Assembly: GCF_018343545.2 (NCBI RefSeq)
Contig: NZ_JAGYPE020000001.1
Location: 285,470 to 349,469 of the forward strand
DNA: 64,000 nt
Direction: 5' to 3'
Source: Neobacillus citreus
Lineage (GTDB): Bacteria; Bacillota; Bacilli; Bacillales; Cytobacillaceae
The translations under genes were made by a program, and so were the position numbers. Below the pieces are notes generated by a model. It was not told where the DNA came from. It was given only the letters and a program-made list of their open reading frames with translations, and did not search any database. Positions within the stretch are counted from its first letter, which is position 1; the number at the start of each line of letters is the position of its first letter. Below are positions 26,301-34,208 of the stretch, in pieces.

Positions 26301-26501
26301 ATGGAATTTTCAGATCTGAACTGGGCTTTAGTCGCACCGCTTATTGGGATCCAACTTCTTCTAATCATTATTGCATTGGTCGATCTTTCAAAAGTCGAGC
26401 ATACAAATGGCCCGAAATGGATGTGGGTGCTCATCACTCTTTTTATAAGTATTCTTGGCCCAATTTTATACTTCATCTTTGGCAAAAAACATTCATCATA
26501 A
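26301..26501 (+). CDS. yxlE: YxlE-like PLDc_N membrane protein
   Basis: The 66-residue protein has two membrane segments (about 10-29 and 41-60) separated by DLSKVEHTNGPKWMW, the PLDc_N domain layout. In B. subtilis YxlE is part of the sigY-yxlCDEFG operon, where it opposes sigma Y. AAAGGAGG lies before the ATG. The next two genes are yxlF- and yxlG-like, 30 bases on, which supports the name. No sigY, yxlC or yxlD equivalent is adjacent. Confidence 0.75.
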   Translation: MEFSDLNWALVAPLIGIQLLLIIIALVDLSKVEHTNGPKWMWVLITLFISILGPILYFIFGKKHSS

Positions 26502-26531
26502 CTAGCTTCCTTAAAAAGGGGTGTGTAAAAA

Positions 26532-27437
26532 ATGAATATTATGGAAGTCAAGTCGTTGACCAAGGCATTCGGCAAGCATATGGCCGTAAATGACCTGTCC
26601 TTTTCCATTGAGGAAGGCCGCTGTGTGGCGATGATTGGTCCGAACGGTGCAGGAAAAACCACGACGTTGGAAATGGTCGCTGGACTGCAAAAACCAACAG
26701 ACGGAACCATTACATTTCTTGGTGTTGAAAAAACTGATTTTCGAGAGCACATCGGATATTTGCCCCAGCAACCGGTATTTTTCCCATGGATGAATGCTGT
26801 TGAGTACCTTGTTTTTATGGGGGAGCTCTCTGGTTTATCCAAGACCAAGGCAGCAAAGCGCGCTGTGGAGTTACTTGAACTTGCGGGAATTGCCGGTGCC
26901 AAGAAACGTAAGATTGGCGGTTACTCTGGGGGAATGAAGCAACGGCTTGGAATCGCCCAGGCATTGATTAACAAACCAAAACTGCTAATGCTTGACGAGC
27001 CTGTTTCCGCATTGGATCCCGTCGGACGCCGGGAAATTCTTGAGATGATGAAAATGTTGAAGGAGAACATGACGATTCTGTTTTCAACCCATATTCTCCA
27101 TGATGCAGAGGAAGTTTGTGATGATGTGCTCATAATCCATAATGGCAAACTGGCCATCACTGGTTCTCTTCCCGATCTACGCAAAAATTATCAGGAAGAC
27201 GTCATTATTATTTCCGCGGCTGAAAACCTGGAAGGCTGGGCCCGCAGCCTTGAATCATGGGATGTAATCACAAAGGTCATCTCCAAAAATGAAACAGTGG
27301 AGATTTTTATCAAGGATGTTTTATTAGCAAGAAGCCTGATTCTCGCTGAAATTACCGAAAAGCACCTTCCTATCACGAGCTTTACAGTAGGGAAAACCAC
27401 ACTTGAGGACCTATTCATGAAGGTGGTGGGAAAATGA
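26532..27437 (+). CDS. yxlF: ABC transporter ATP-binding protein, YxlF-like
   Basis: The 301-residue ATPase has Walker A GPNGAGKTTT (about 37-46), Q-loop YLPQQPVF, signature YSGGMKQRLGIAQAL (about 134-148), Walker B LLMLDEPVSALDP (about 155-167) and switch STHILHDAE. A C-terminal extension (about 215-301) follows, as in the drug/antibiotic exporter ATPases. It follows AAAAAGGGGTG. The last codons overlap the permease start by four bases (ATGA), implying translational coupling. Confidence 0.85.
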   Translation: MNIMEVKSLTKAFGKHMAVNDLSFSIEEGRCVAMIGPNGAGKTTTLEMVAGLQKPTDGTITFLGVEKTDFREHIGYLPQQPVFFPWMNAVEYLVFMGELSGLSKTKAAKRAVELLELAGIAGAKKRKIGGYSGGMKQRLGIAQALINKPKLLMLDEPVSALDPVGRREILEMMKMLKENMTILFSTHILHDAEEVCDDVLIIHNGKLAITGSLPDLRKNYQEDVIIISAAENLEGWARSLESWDVITKVISKNETVEIFIKDVLLARSLILAEITEKHLPITSFTVGKTTLEDLFMKVVGK

Positions 27438-28192
27438 AAACGTGGTTTGTTTTATTTCGAAAAGAATGGCTGGAAATGAGCCGAAATTATAAAGTAATCT
27501 GGATTCCTTTGGTCTTTATGTTATTCGGGCTTATGCAGCCAGTATCAAGCTACTATATGCCAGAAATCATGAACAACGCCAGCAACCTTCCGAAAGGTAC
27601 AGTCATTAAAATACCTTTGCCTTCTAGTGGCGAAGTCCTTGCACAGACACTGGGACAGTTCAACCAAATGGGCGTACTCATCCTCGTGCTTGCTTTCATG
27701 GGGATCGTGGCCGCCGAACGGAGAAGCGGGGTCATGAAAACCATCCTAGTTAAGCCGGTAAGGTTTGCCTCCTATATCACAGCAAAATGGGTAAGTGCGC
27801 TGCTCCTTAGTGCGGGGTCAATCATTCTTGGCATGCTCTCAGCATGGTATTATACAGAGCTATTGATTGATGATTTCCCGTTTATCAATCTAGTAAAGGG
27901 AACCGGGCTTTATTTCATATGGATTTTATTTTTGCTTACATTCACGGTTTTCCTCAGCAGCCGTTTGAAAAGCAGCGGTCTTGCAGCCGCTTTTGCGCTT
28001 GTTTTCAGCATTCTTTTGTCTTTGTTGACCTCTCTTCTCGATAAATGGATGGAATGGAGCCCAGCACAGCTGACAAATGCCGCTTCCTCTCTATTGACAG
28101 CAGGAAAAGTAGAAGGTCCCTTCCTTCTCCCGCTTGGTATTACTTTTGCCCTGGTACTCCTTTTCCTTTATCTGGCATCCGTCCGTAAATAA
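27434..28192 (+). CDS. yxlG: ABC transporter permease, YxlG-like
   Basis: This 252-residue protein has about six membrane segments (ABC2-type). It begins MKTWFVLFRKEWLEMSRNYK, a typical ABC2 start, and contains MGIVAAERRSGVMKTILVKP in the first cytoplasmic loop region. It would form an exporter with the YxlF-like ATPase. The B. subtilis system's substrate is unknown; toxin or peptide export or a regulatory role has been suggested. Confidence 0.82.
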   Translation: MKTWFVLFRKEWLEMSRNYKVIWIPLVFMLFGLMQPVSSYYMPEIMNNASNLPKGTVIKIPLPSSGEVLAQTLGQFNQMGVLILVLAFMGIVAAERRSGVMKTILVKPVRFASYITAKWVSALLLSAGSIILGMLSAWYYTELLIDDFPFINLVKGTGLYFIWILFLLTFTVFLSSRLKSSGLAAAFALVFSILLSLLTSLLDKWMEWSPAQLTNAASSLLTAGKVEGPFLLPLGITFALVLLFLYLASVRK

Positions 28193-28238
28193 AGCTATCA
28201 TTTTTTACACACCAATTTTACTTGTTAAGTTTAGAAAA

Positions 28239-28266
28239 AGGTTGTCCTCATGGTTAAGGACAACCT
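28239..28266. terminator. Bidirectional terminator between yxlG-like and usp genes
   Basis: AGGTTGTCCT (28239-28248) pairs perfectly with AGGACAACCT (28257-28266), between two convergent genes. A-rich and T-rich flanks on both sides. Confidence 0.85.
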
Positions 28267-28273
28267 CTTGTTA

Positions 28274-28711
28274 TTATTTTACGATCAGAACAGGACAAGT
28301 TGCTTTTTGTACAACATAATGGCTTACACTTCCCAAGAACAATTCCTTCAGCCCGCTTAATCCTCTGCTTCCCATGACAATAAAATCGGCATCATTCTTT
28401 CTAACAAAATCGATAATGGTTCCTGCAGGGTCCCCTTCCAACACAAATGTTCTTGTCTTATTTGGAAGCTTAAGCAGCTCTTGGTTTATTTCTTCGCGGA
28501 TCGGTTCGATCGCTTTAAGCTGTTCCTCACGCCGATCTTGTATCGGAACTGCATAATGGTAAGCTAGCTGAATTTCCGGTTGAATAACCATGACAACATA
28601 TAATTCAATTTTTTCGTCTTGCTTTACTAGATTCATTGCCATTTTTAAAGCTTTTTTGCTTAATTCGGAATGATCGTAAGGAACCGCGATTCTTGAATAA
28701 TCAGTCAGCAT
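28274..28711 (-). CDS. Universal stress protein UspA family
   Basis: The 145-residue protein begins with the IAVPYDHSELSKKALKMAM motif and ends with the ATP-binding GSRGLSGLKELFLGSVSHYV (glycine-rich, GSRG-x-GSVS) and TCPVLIVK. This is the standard single-domain Usp layout. Such proteins bind ATP and help survival in stasis. The ATG follows GGGGGATAAG. The palindrome TGGTATAAATACCA at 28731-28744 lies in its leader. Confidence 0.92.
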   Translation of the reverse strand: MLTDYSRIAVPYDHSELSKKALKMAMNLVKQDEKIELYVVMVIQPEIQLAYHYAVPIQDRREEQLKAIEPIREEINQELLKLPNKTRTFVLEGDPAGTIIDFVRKNDADFIVMGSRGLSGLKELFLGSVSHYVVQKATCPVLIVK

Positions 28712-28911
28712 TTACTTATCCCCCTCATTTTGGTATAAATACCATTTATTCACTTTTATTATATAACTTTTTCACTCTTCCGATCGTGGGTGAATTAGAA
28801 CATTATGTGAATTTTTTCATATATTGCTGGAACATATTGTTCATTAAAATATAGACTTTTCTGTATTATGATAGATTTATTAATACCTATCTGCTTATAG
28901 GGGAAATGTCT

Positions 28912-30669
28912 ATGCTTAAGAAAATTATTACAACTTTATTATCATTCTCATTTTTACTTTGTGGAAATTTTCCCGTATCCATTTTTTACATGGAAGAGGC
29001 AAAAGCTTCTTCCTTTAATAGTTTAGGCGACCGGCCATTTATGGGCTGGAGCAGCTGGAGCTCAATCCGGAAAAAACCGACGGAGCAAAACATCAAAGAT
29101 GCCGCCGATGTAATGGCTGCAAAATTCAAGTCGCACGGATACCAATATGTTAACTTGGATGATTACTATATGCTTGATTGGACCACCACCGTTGATAAAT
29201 ATGGCCGGTGGGTAGTAGATCCAAAGAAATTTCCAAGCGGGATGAAAGCACTTGGAGATTATATCCACCACAAAGGCTTAAAGTTTGGTCTCTATGTTAC
29301 CCTAGGTATTCCACAAGGCGCGGTGGATCAAAACACGCCGATTGAGGGAACGCTCTATCATGCTAAAGATATTGTGGACCTCCGTAAAGGGCAAAAAGTG
29401 AATTTTAACTTCAAAAATATGTATGCCATTGATTTTTCCAAGCCGGGGGCACAGGAGTATATTGATTCGTGGGCTCAGCTATTTGCTTCTTACGGGGTGG
29501 ATTATCTAAAAATTGATGGTGTCCGCAACCAGGATATTCAAGATGTCGAGGCCTGGGCAAAGGCGTTGAAGAAAACTGGAAGACCGATACATGTGGAGCT
29601 GTCCAATAATCTTGATATCAAACATGCTTCAACATGGAAAGAATTATCGAATGGCTGGCGGACCGATCACGACGTAGAGGCATATGGAAAGCCAACTCTC
29701 ACAAATTGGAAAAAGGTGTCTAGAAGGTTTGATGATGCCGCAGAGTGGCACAAGCATGCTGGTCCGGGCGGGTGGAACGATTTTGATTCACTCAATGTGG
29801 CAAACGGGGGTAAAGACGGCCTGACAGAGGAGGAAAAACGATCTTATGTATCTCTCTGGGCGATTGCATCATCCCAGTTTGTGATTGGGAATGACTTAAC
29901 GAAGCTAGACGATTATGGGATCAGCTTGTTGACAAATGACGAAATTATTGGGGCCAACCAAAGTGGAGTGGCAGGGAAACGTTTATACAAAACCGCTGCC
30001 TCTCAAGTATTCTATCAAAAACTACCAGACGGTTCTTACAATATCGTACTCTTTAATACCGGACCATCCTCACAAAACGCAAGTGTGAAATGGGCAGATT
30101 TGGGAGTTGAGGGATCAGCAATGGTGCATGATATGTGGAGCCATCAGGATTTAAGCAGCATGGATTCAGGATTCACCACAGAACTTTCCAGTCATGCTTC
30201 TCGTATGGTTCATGTAATTCCCACTTCCTTGAGTGGAAACCGATATACTCCCTATGATGTAAAAATATCGTCGGTACCTGCTGCCCCAGATTGGGTAATG
30301 GTTGACAGGAAAGATCAAAATTCCGTTACGATTACTTGGAATCCCGTATATGGAGCAGAATCCTATACCGTTTATCGTAAAACCATCAATAGATTTGGAT
30401 TCAGCAGCGGCTATACACTTATTGCAGCAAATCTAACAGAACCCAATTTTGAAGATAAAACCGCTACATTCCGTGCCGGCGGCAGTTATTCGTATGTGGT
30501 AACCGGAAAGAATGCTATTGGAGAAAGTGCAAAGTCTCCGAAAGCTCAATCAGACAGCCAATCCTTCGTGCTTGTTGCCATTCCAATGATGTTATTTTTT
30601 ACTGTTATCATCTTATTAAAACTCTTTAGTACGATAAGGGACAAATATCAATTATATAGAACAGCTTGA
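28912..30669 (+). CDS. GH27 alpha-galactosidase-like glycosidase with FN3 domain and C-terminal anchor
   Basis: The protein of 585 residues starts with a signal-like MLKKIITTLLSFSFLLCGNF. The catalytic domain (about 35-360) has FMGWSSWSS, NLDDYYM, the nucleophile aspartate in DYLKIDGV, and the acid/base candidate in WRTDHDV, as in GH27/GH36. A beta-sandwich domain follows, then a fibronectin type III-like domain (about 450-545) and a hydrophobic C-terminal helix (VLVAIPMMLFFTVIILLKLF) with a basic tail, which should anchor the enzyme outside the membrane. ATG 28912 fits AGGGG spacing better than ATG 28906. The exact sugar cleaved (galactose, arabinose or N-acetylgalactosamine) is not determinable. 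Confidence 0.82.
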   Translation: MLKKIITTLLSFSFLLCGNFPVSIFYMEEAKASSFNSLGDRPFMGWSSWSSIRKKPTEQNIKDAADVMAAKFKSHGYQYVNLDDYYMLDWTTTVDKYGRWVVDPKKFPSGMKALGDYIHHKGLKFGLYVTLGIPQGAVDQNTPIEGTLYHAKDIVDLRKGQKVNFNFKNMYAIDFSKPGAQEYIDSWAQLFASYGVDYLKIDGVRNQDIQDVEAWAKALKKTGRPIHVELSNNLDIKHASTWKELSNGWRTDHDVEAYGKPTLTNWKKVSRRFDDAAEWHKHAGPGGWNDFDSLNVANGGKDGLTEEEKRSYVSLWAIASSQFVIGNDLTKLDDYGISLLTNDEIIGANQSGVAGKRLYKTAASQVFYQKLPDGSYNIVLFNTGPSSQNASVKWADLGVEGSAMVHDMWSHQDLSSMDSGFTTELSSHASRMVHVIPTSLSGNRYTPYDVKISSVPAAPDWVMVDRKDQNSVTITWNPVYGAESYTVYRKTINRFGFSSGYTLIAANLTEPNFEDKTATFRAGGSYSYVVTGKNAIGESAKSPKAQSDSQSFVLVAIPMMLFFTVIILLKLFSTIRDKYQLYRTA

Positions 30670-30679
30670 TCTCAATACT

Positions 30680-30709
30680 AAAAGCCGCACTATAAATGGT
30701 GCGGCTTTT
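30680..30709. terminator. Terminator of the GH27 gene
   Basis: AAAAGCCGCAC (30680-30690) pairs with GTGCGGCTTTT (30699-30709) in a perfect 11-bp stem with a T tail. It also faces the small minus-strand gene at 30741. Confidence 0.85.
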
Positions 30710-30740
30710 ATTTATGATGTTGCTACTCGATGGTTTAATT

Positions 30741-30860
30741 TTAAAATTCCACTTCTTCGCCTAAAATTTTTATCTTCGTTCCGTCTAATATTAACCGATC
30801 TTCCTCAGCTGCTACCATTAGTTCAACGCATTCAATAAACTCAAGTGGACTTACTTTCAT
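30741..30860 (-). CDS. Hypothetical 39-residue protein
   Basis: The ATG at 30860 follows AAAGAGGTG by 6 bases. The product, starting MKVSPLEFIECVELMVAAEE, is acidic and leucine-rich, likely one helix plus a beta strand pair (RLILDGTKIKILGEEVEF, the last 18 residues). A second start at 30891, with AAGGGA close by, would add MKKTLKEVYG. No family recognised. A cre-like site and TACAAT lie 70-85 bases upstream. Confidence 0.55.
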   Translation of the reverse strand: MKVSPLEFIECVELMVAAEEDRLILDGTKIKILGEEVEF

Positions 30861-30925
30861 TCCATACACCTCTTTTAGTGTTTTTTTCATAAATCCCTTG
30901 CACCCAAATCCTCTTCGCGTCACCA

Positions 30926-30940
30926 ATAAAGCGCTTACAT
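30926..30940. promoter_or_regulatory. cre-like catabolite repression site
   Basis: On the minus strand ATGTAAGCGCTTTAT matches the CcpA operator consensus WTGNAANCGNWNNCW except for A in place of the last C. TACAAT, a possible -10 box of the 39-residue gene, overlaps its edge. One mismatch makes it moderate. Confidence 0.45.
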
Positions 30941-31150
30941 TGTATTTAAAACCCAATTTCTACATTTTATTAACGTGTTTATATTTTAATTCTGTAAAAT
31001 TTTTCTATTTCCTCTATTTTAGTTTAAATTTTCTAAAATTAAATTGTTCTAAACAAAACTAGTTCAATTGCCCTAATATCATGAATTACTCGTTTAGGAA
31101 ATAGCCCCGATGTCCATAACAATACAGTATGAATAAATTGGAGGCAGCTC

Positions 31151-31825
31151 ATGAGTTACGTGGATATTATTCTTGAACTGGTAATTGGATACATTGCCCT
31201 TTTTATTACGGTGAAATTTTTAGGAAAAACCCAATTAAGTCAAATTACTCCATTCGATTTTATTTCAGCATTAGTCCTAGGCGATTTATTAAGTAGTGCC
31301 GTCTTTGATGAAGGTGCTGGCATTTTGAAAGTCCTTCTAGCTATTGGTGTGTGGGGATTCCTTATTTATTTTACCGAAATGCTTACACAGAAATCGCGAA
31401 AATTACGCGTGTTTTTTGAGGGCAAGCCTTCGATGATTATTAACAGAGGGAAAATTGACTGGCGAGAAATGAAAAAGAACCGGTTAGATTTGGACCAATT
31501 AAAGCAAATGCTGCGTTCCAAAGACGTTTTTTCTCTCGAAGAGGTAGAGTATGCCATTTTTGAAAACAGCGGCGGAATTAGTATCCTAAAAAAACCAGAA
31601 GCGGATACTCCAACATGCAAGGATTTAAAAATCAAAGCGGAACAGAAAACAATTCCACTTACCATTATCAGTGACGGCGAAATTTTAGAAGAGAACCTTA
31701 AACAAGCCGGGTTAGATGAGAATTGGCTTTATAAGGAATTGGATAAAGGCGGGGTTAAAAATCCGAAGGAAGTCTGTTATGCTGAATGGCAAACGGGGAA
31801 GCCGCTTTATTTTCAAAAATATTGA
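31151..31825 (+). CDS. DUF421 membrane protein (YetF/YkjA-like)
   Basis: The 224-residue protein has three N-terminal membrane segments (about 5-20, 36-55, 60-78) and a cytoplasmic alpha/beta C-terminal domain. KFLGKTQLSQITPFDFISALVLGDL, of which TPFDFISALVLGDL is diagnostic, is the family signature. DUF421 proteins of Bacilli are linked to spore or stress functions, but no reaction is known. GGAGG precedes the ATG. Confidence 0.88.
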   Translation: MSYVDIILELVIGYIALFITVKFLGKTQLSQITPFDFISALVLGDLLSSAVFDEGAGILKVLLAIGVWGFLIYFTEMLTQKSRKLRVFFEGKPSMIINRGKIDWREMKKNRLDLDQLKQMLRSKDVFSLEEVEYAIFENSGGISILKKPEADTPTCKDLKIKAEQKTIPLTIISDGEILEENLKQAGLDENWLYKELDKGGVKNPKEVCYAEWQTGKPLYFQKY

Positions 31826-31839
31826 TACTATTTTTAGAA

Positions 31840-31861
31840 AAAGGACCTCTAGGGGTCCTTT
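31840..31861 (+). terminator. Terminator of the DUF421 gene
   Basis: AAAGGACC (31840-31847) pairs with GGTCCTTT (31854-31861), 15 bases after the stop. Confidence 0.75.
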
Positions 31862-31898
31862 AAATATATTTATCACAAATTATAATTTTGTTTACTTA

Positions 31899-31922
31899 AA
31901 TACTAAAACGCGTTTAAGTATT
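31899..31922. other. Near-perfect 24-bp palindrome
   Basis: AATACTAAAACGCGTTTAAGTATT is a palindrome with one mismatched pair, between the convergent DUF421 and Dabb genes. It may be a terminator of the minus-strand operon. Its ends AATAC/GTATT recur in the palindrome before the monooxygenase gene (33519-33535), so it may be an operator instead. Confidence 0.45.
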
Positions 31923-31944
31923 AAAGCGTAATGTTAAAAAAATA

Positions 31945-32238
31945 TTAAAATTCAAAATCAACGACAATGATGTCTTCGACCCCAATTTCCTGTAAATAGG
32001 CGAAAACCTCTTGGTGCGCCGGATGTGGTCCATAGTTTTCCAAGGACGTTCTGTCCTCAAATCGTACCGTTAATCCAATTTCAAAACCTTTGCTCCTATT
32101 TGAAAAATTAATTCCTTGCTGTATATCCATAATACCGGGAATCACTTCTTTTAGCAGCAGGGTCCTGCTAATTGCCTCTTGCTTTTGTTCTATAGTTGTC
32201 TCTGGTGAGAATTTCAGTAATACAATATGTTCTACCAT
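31945..32238 (-). CDS. Dabb family protein (stress-responsive alpha/beta barrel)
   Basis: The 97-residue protein starts MVEHIVLLKFSPETTIEQKQ, the typical Dabb start, and ends with HPAHQEVFAYLQEIGVEDI and a VVDFEF strand. Dabb domains form dimeric barrels related to polyketide cyclases and monooxygenases. Its ATG overlaps the stop of the flavin monooxygenase gene (TAATG), so the two are coupled and may act on the same aromatic or quinone substrate. Confidence 0.88.
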   Translation of the reverse strand: MVEHIVLLKFSPETTIEQKQEAISRTLLLKEVIPGIMDIQQGINFSNRSKGFEIGLTVRFEDRTSLENYGPHPAHQEVFAYLQEIGVEDIIVVDFEF

Positions 32239-33500
32239 TACTGTTTCCCCGCCTTGCTGTTTAATTTTTCGCGATCAAAACCGGCAATTTGCTTGTATTG
32301 ATTGGCGATATCCTGTAATTCCTGCTGGGAAATGACATCACTTAATTCGTCAAAACCATTAGGTGCGCGGTCTTCGACGATTTGCATGACCACTTCAGGA
32401 CCATTTTTCCGGTTTGCCATAACAATATTTGCAGTTGGTTCTAATCTGGCTTCTTCATATGCCTTCAATGCCTGTTCTGCAGTCGGGTGTGTTAAAATGG
32501 CCTCTCCCAGGGCATCTGCATCCAAAATCGCCTGTGAAGCACCATTGGAGCCGATTGGATACATAGGATGGGCTGCATCTCCAAGCAACGTGATACGTCC
32601 GAATGTCCAAGCGGGAAGCGGGTCACGGTCGACCATTGGGAACTCATACACTGCCTCTGTTTCCTCTATTAACTGAGGAACATTCAGCCAGCCAAAATCC
32701 CAGGCTGCAAATTGCGGAGCAAACTTTTCCTTATCAATTTTCTTATTCCAGTCCGCACGGTCAGGCATTTCGTCTTCAATTGCCAATTCTGCAATCCAGT
32801 TAACTAAAGAGCCCCCTTTTGCTGCGGTTTCGGGACAAACTGGATAGGCGACAAACTTTTGATCTTGGTAACCCGCCATAATCATTGATCTTCCGGTCAA
32901 AAATGGATCAGCTTCGGTAATTCCACGCCATAAGATCCGTCCGCTGAATTTTGGCAAACCTTCATTTGGATAAAACGTTTTTCGGACCACCGAGTGGATG
33001 CCATCGGCGGCAATCATCATGTCCGCACTGTAAGGGCCAAGAGACTCTCCTGTTTTACGATTGATAAATCGAGCCGTTACCGTATCTCCAACCTGTTCAA
33101 ACGATTGTAAATGATGCCCGGTTAAAACGGCATCCTCCCCTAATTTTTGAATGACGGCATTTAACAGCAGCATTTGCAGGCGTCCGCGGTGAATCGAATA
33201 TTGCGGCCAATGGTAGCCGGCAGCTTTGCCACGTGGTTCCTGCCAAATTTTCTTGCCGAATTTGTTAACATACATGAGCTCGGCGGTTTGCAGGCCAGTT
33301 TTTTCAAGTTCATCTGCGAGGCCTAGCTCGGTGAGGACCCTGACAGCATGAGGCAAAAGGTTAATCCCGACTCCCAGCGCTCTTATCGTTTCGACACTCT
33401 CGAAAACGCGGACAGACACTCCGGCCTGATTAAGTTTAAGTGCCGTTACAAGGCCGCCGATTCCGCCGCCGACAATGAGTGCGGTTTTTATCTCTGACAT
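32238..33500 (-). CDS. FAD-dependent aromatic hydroxylase-like monooxygenase
   Basis: The 420-residue class A flavoprotein has the FAD-binding GGGIGGLVTALKLNQAGV at about 11-28, MIAADGIHSVVRKTF (DG motif) at about 155-169 and GDAAHPMYPIGSNGASQAIL at about 298-317. It resembles salicylate or 3-hydroxybenzoate hydroxylases, which use NAD(P)H and oxygen. GGAGGG precedes the ATG. It shares an operon with a Dabb gene, and an ABM-domain gene follows upstream. A substrate cannot be named from sequence. Confidence 0.88.
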   Translation of the reverse strand: MSEIKTALIVGGGIGGLVTALKLNQAGVSVRVFESVETIRALGVGINLLPHAVRVLTELGLADELEKTGLQTAELMYVNKFGKKIWQEPRGKAAGYHWPQYSIHRGRLQMLLLNAVIQKLGEDAVLTGHHLQSFEQVGDTVTARFINRKTGESLGPYSADMMIAADGIHSVVRKTFYPNEGLPKFSGRILWRGITEADPFLTGRSMIMAGYQDQKFVAYPVCPETAAKGGSLVNWIAELAIEDEMPDRADWNKKIDKEKFAPQFAAWDFGWLNVPQLIEETEAVYEFPMVDRDPLPAWTFGRITLLGDAAHPMYPIGSNGASQAILDADALGEAILTHPTAEQALKAYEEARLEPTANIVMANRKNGPEVVMQIVEDRAPNGFDELSDVISQQELQDIANQYKQIAGFDREKLNSKAGKQ

Positions 33501-33518
33501 TGCGTTCCCTCCTATAAA

Positions 33519-33535
33519 AATACCGCTTTAGTATT
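33519..33535. promoter_or_regulatory. Palindrome AATAC-N7-GTATT before the monooxygenase gene
   Basis: AATACCGCTTTAGTATT lies 6 bases before the ribosome site. Its arms match the ends of the palindrome at 31899-31922 on the other side of the operon. It could be bound by a MarR-type sensor; the regulator is not in the window. Confidence 0.4.
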
Positions 33536-33609
33536 TTGATATTTCTTAATTATTGCAACAAAATAAAAATATATCAATATATTTGTTCACCAGCCTGTAC
33601 ATACAAAAG

Positions 33610-33627
33610 ACCCACTTAAAAGTGGGC
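33610..33627 (-). terminator. Terminator of the ABM gene
   Basis: CCCACTT and AAGTGGG pair around a two-base loop at 33611-33626, followed on the minus strand by CTTTTG. It is 11 bases after the stop. Confidence 0.7.
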
Positions 33628-33637
33628 CCGCAATGGA

Positions 33638-33925
33638 TTATATTAATACTTTATAAATATTCATATCTGTACTTTCTCGTCTTTTCCTAAGTTCTGGCAC
33701 AATTCTCCGAACGTGTTCACTATTATCGTGCTGTCTCAAAGCCTCTTCATCTTCCCATTCCTCGATTGTTGCGAAAATGGTCGGGTCGTTAATATCACCA
33801 TGAAGCGTATACATGAAGCAGCCTTTTTCTTTTCTCGATTCGGTAATCACTTCACTCGCCAATTTAAGATATTCCTCAACATTTACGTCCGGTTTTAATT
33901 TAGATTTGCAGACAACTCTTATCAT
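33638..33925 (-). CDS. ABM-domain protein, putative quinol monooxygenase (YgiN-like)
   Basis: The 95-residue single-domain protein begins MIRVVCKSKLKPDVNVEEYL and has the ABM core FATIEEWEDEEALRQHDNSEH near residues 50-70 (key EEWEDEEAL). Family members oxidise quinols or bind haem; small YgiN-type enzymes act on quinols without cofactor. It has its own terminator and lies 138 bases upstream of the flavin monooxygenase gene. Confidence 0.88.
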   Translation of the reverse strand: MIRVVCKSKLKPDVNVEEYLKLASEVITESRKEKGCFMYTLHGDINDPTIFATIEEWEDEEALRQHDNSEHVRRIVPELRKRRESTDMNIYKVLI

Positions 33926-34171
33926 GTAATTAGCTCCCTTTTTATAAAAATTCTCACTAATTTTAGGCTTATATTTGATTTTAGCATTTTTTAATAATAA
34001 TAGTTATCTACTTCTTTTGGGTTCAGTTGTAATTATTTTAGGTCAAAAATGATCATGACTGAAAACTAATCGCCTGTAATTTTTAGCTTCAATTTTGATT
34101 GACCCCCGATTTCTCTCTATTTCCTATTGGATGGCCTAATTATGATGGGAATTCCTTAATTTTTTCTTAAT

Positions 34172-34208
34172 AAAATGATGCATGAGAACCGTCCCCATGC
34201 ATCATTTT
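34172..34208. repeat. Palindromic repeat copy a (GAACCGTCCC family)
   Basis: AAAATGATGCATG (34172-34184) pairs with CATGCATCATTTT (34196-34208) around AGAACCGTCCC, one half of the family core. It overlaps the stop codon of the first CgeB-like gene and probably acts as its terminator. Confidence 0.8.

Noticed and set aside
26261..26902. Minus-strand ORF of 213 codons
   Set aside because: It lies antisense to the yxlE- and yxlF-like genes, has no ribosome binding site, and the sense genes have clear domain motifs.
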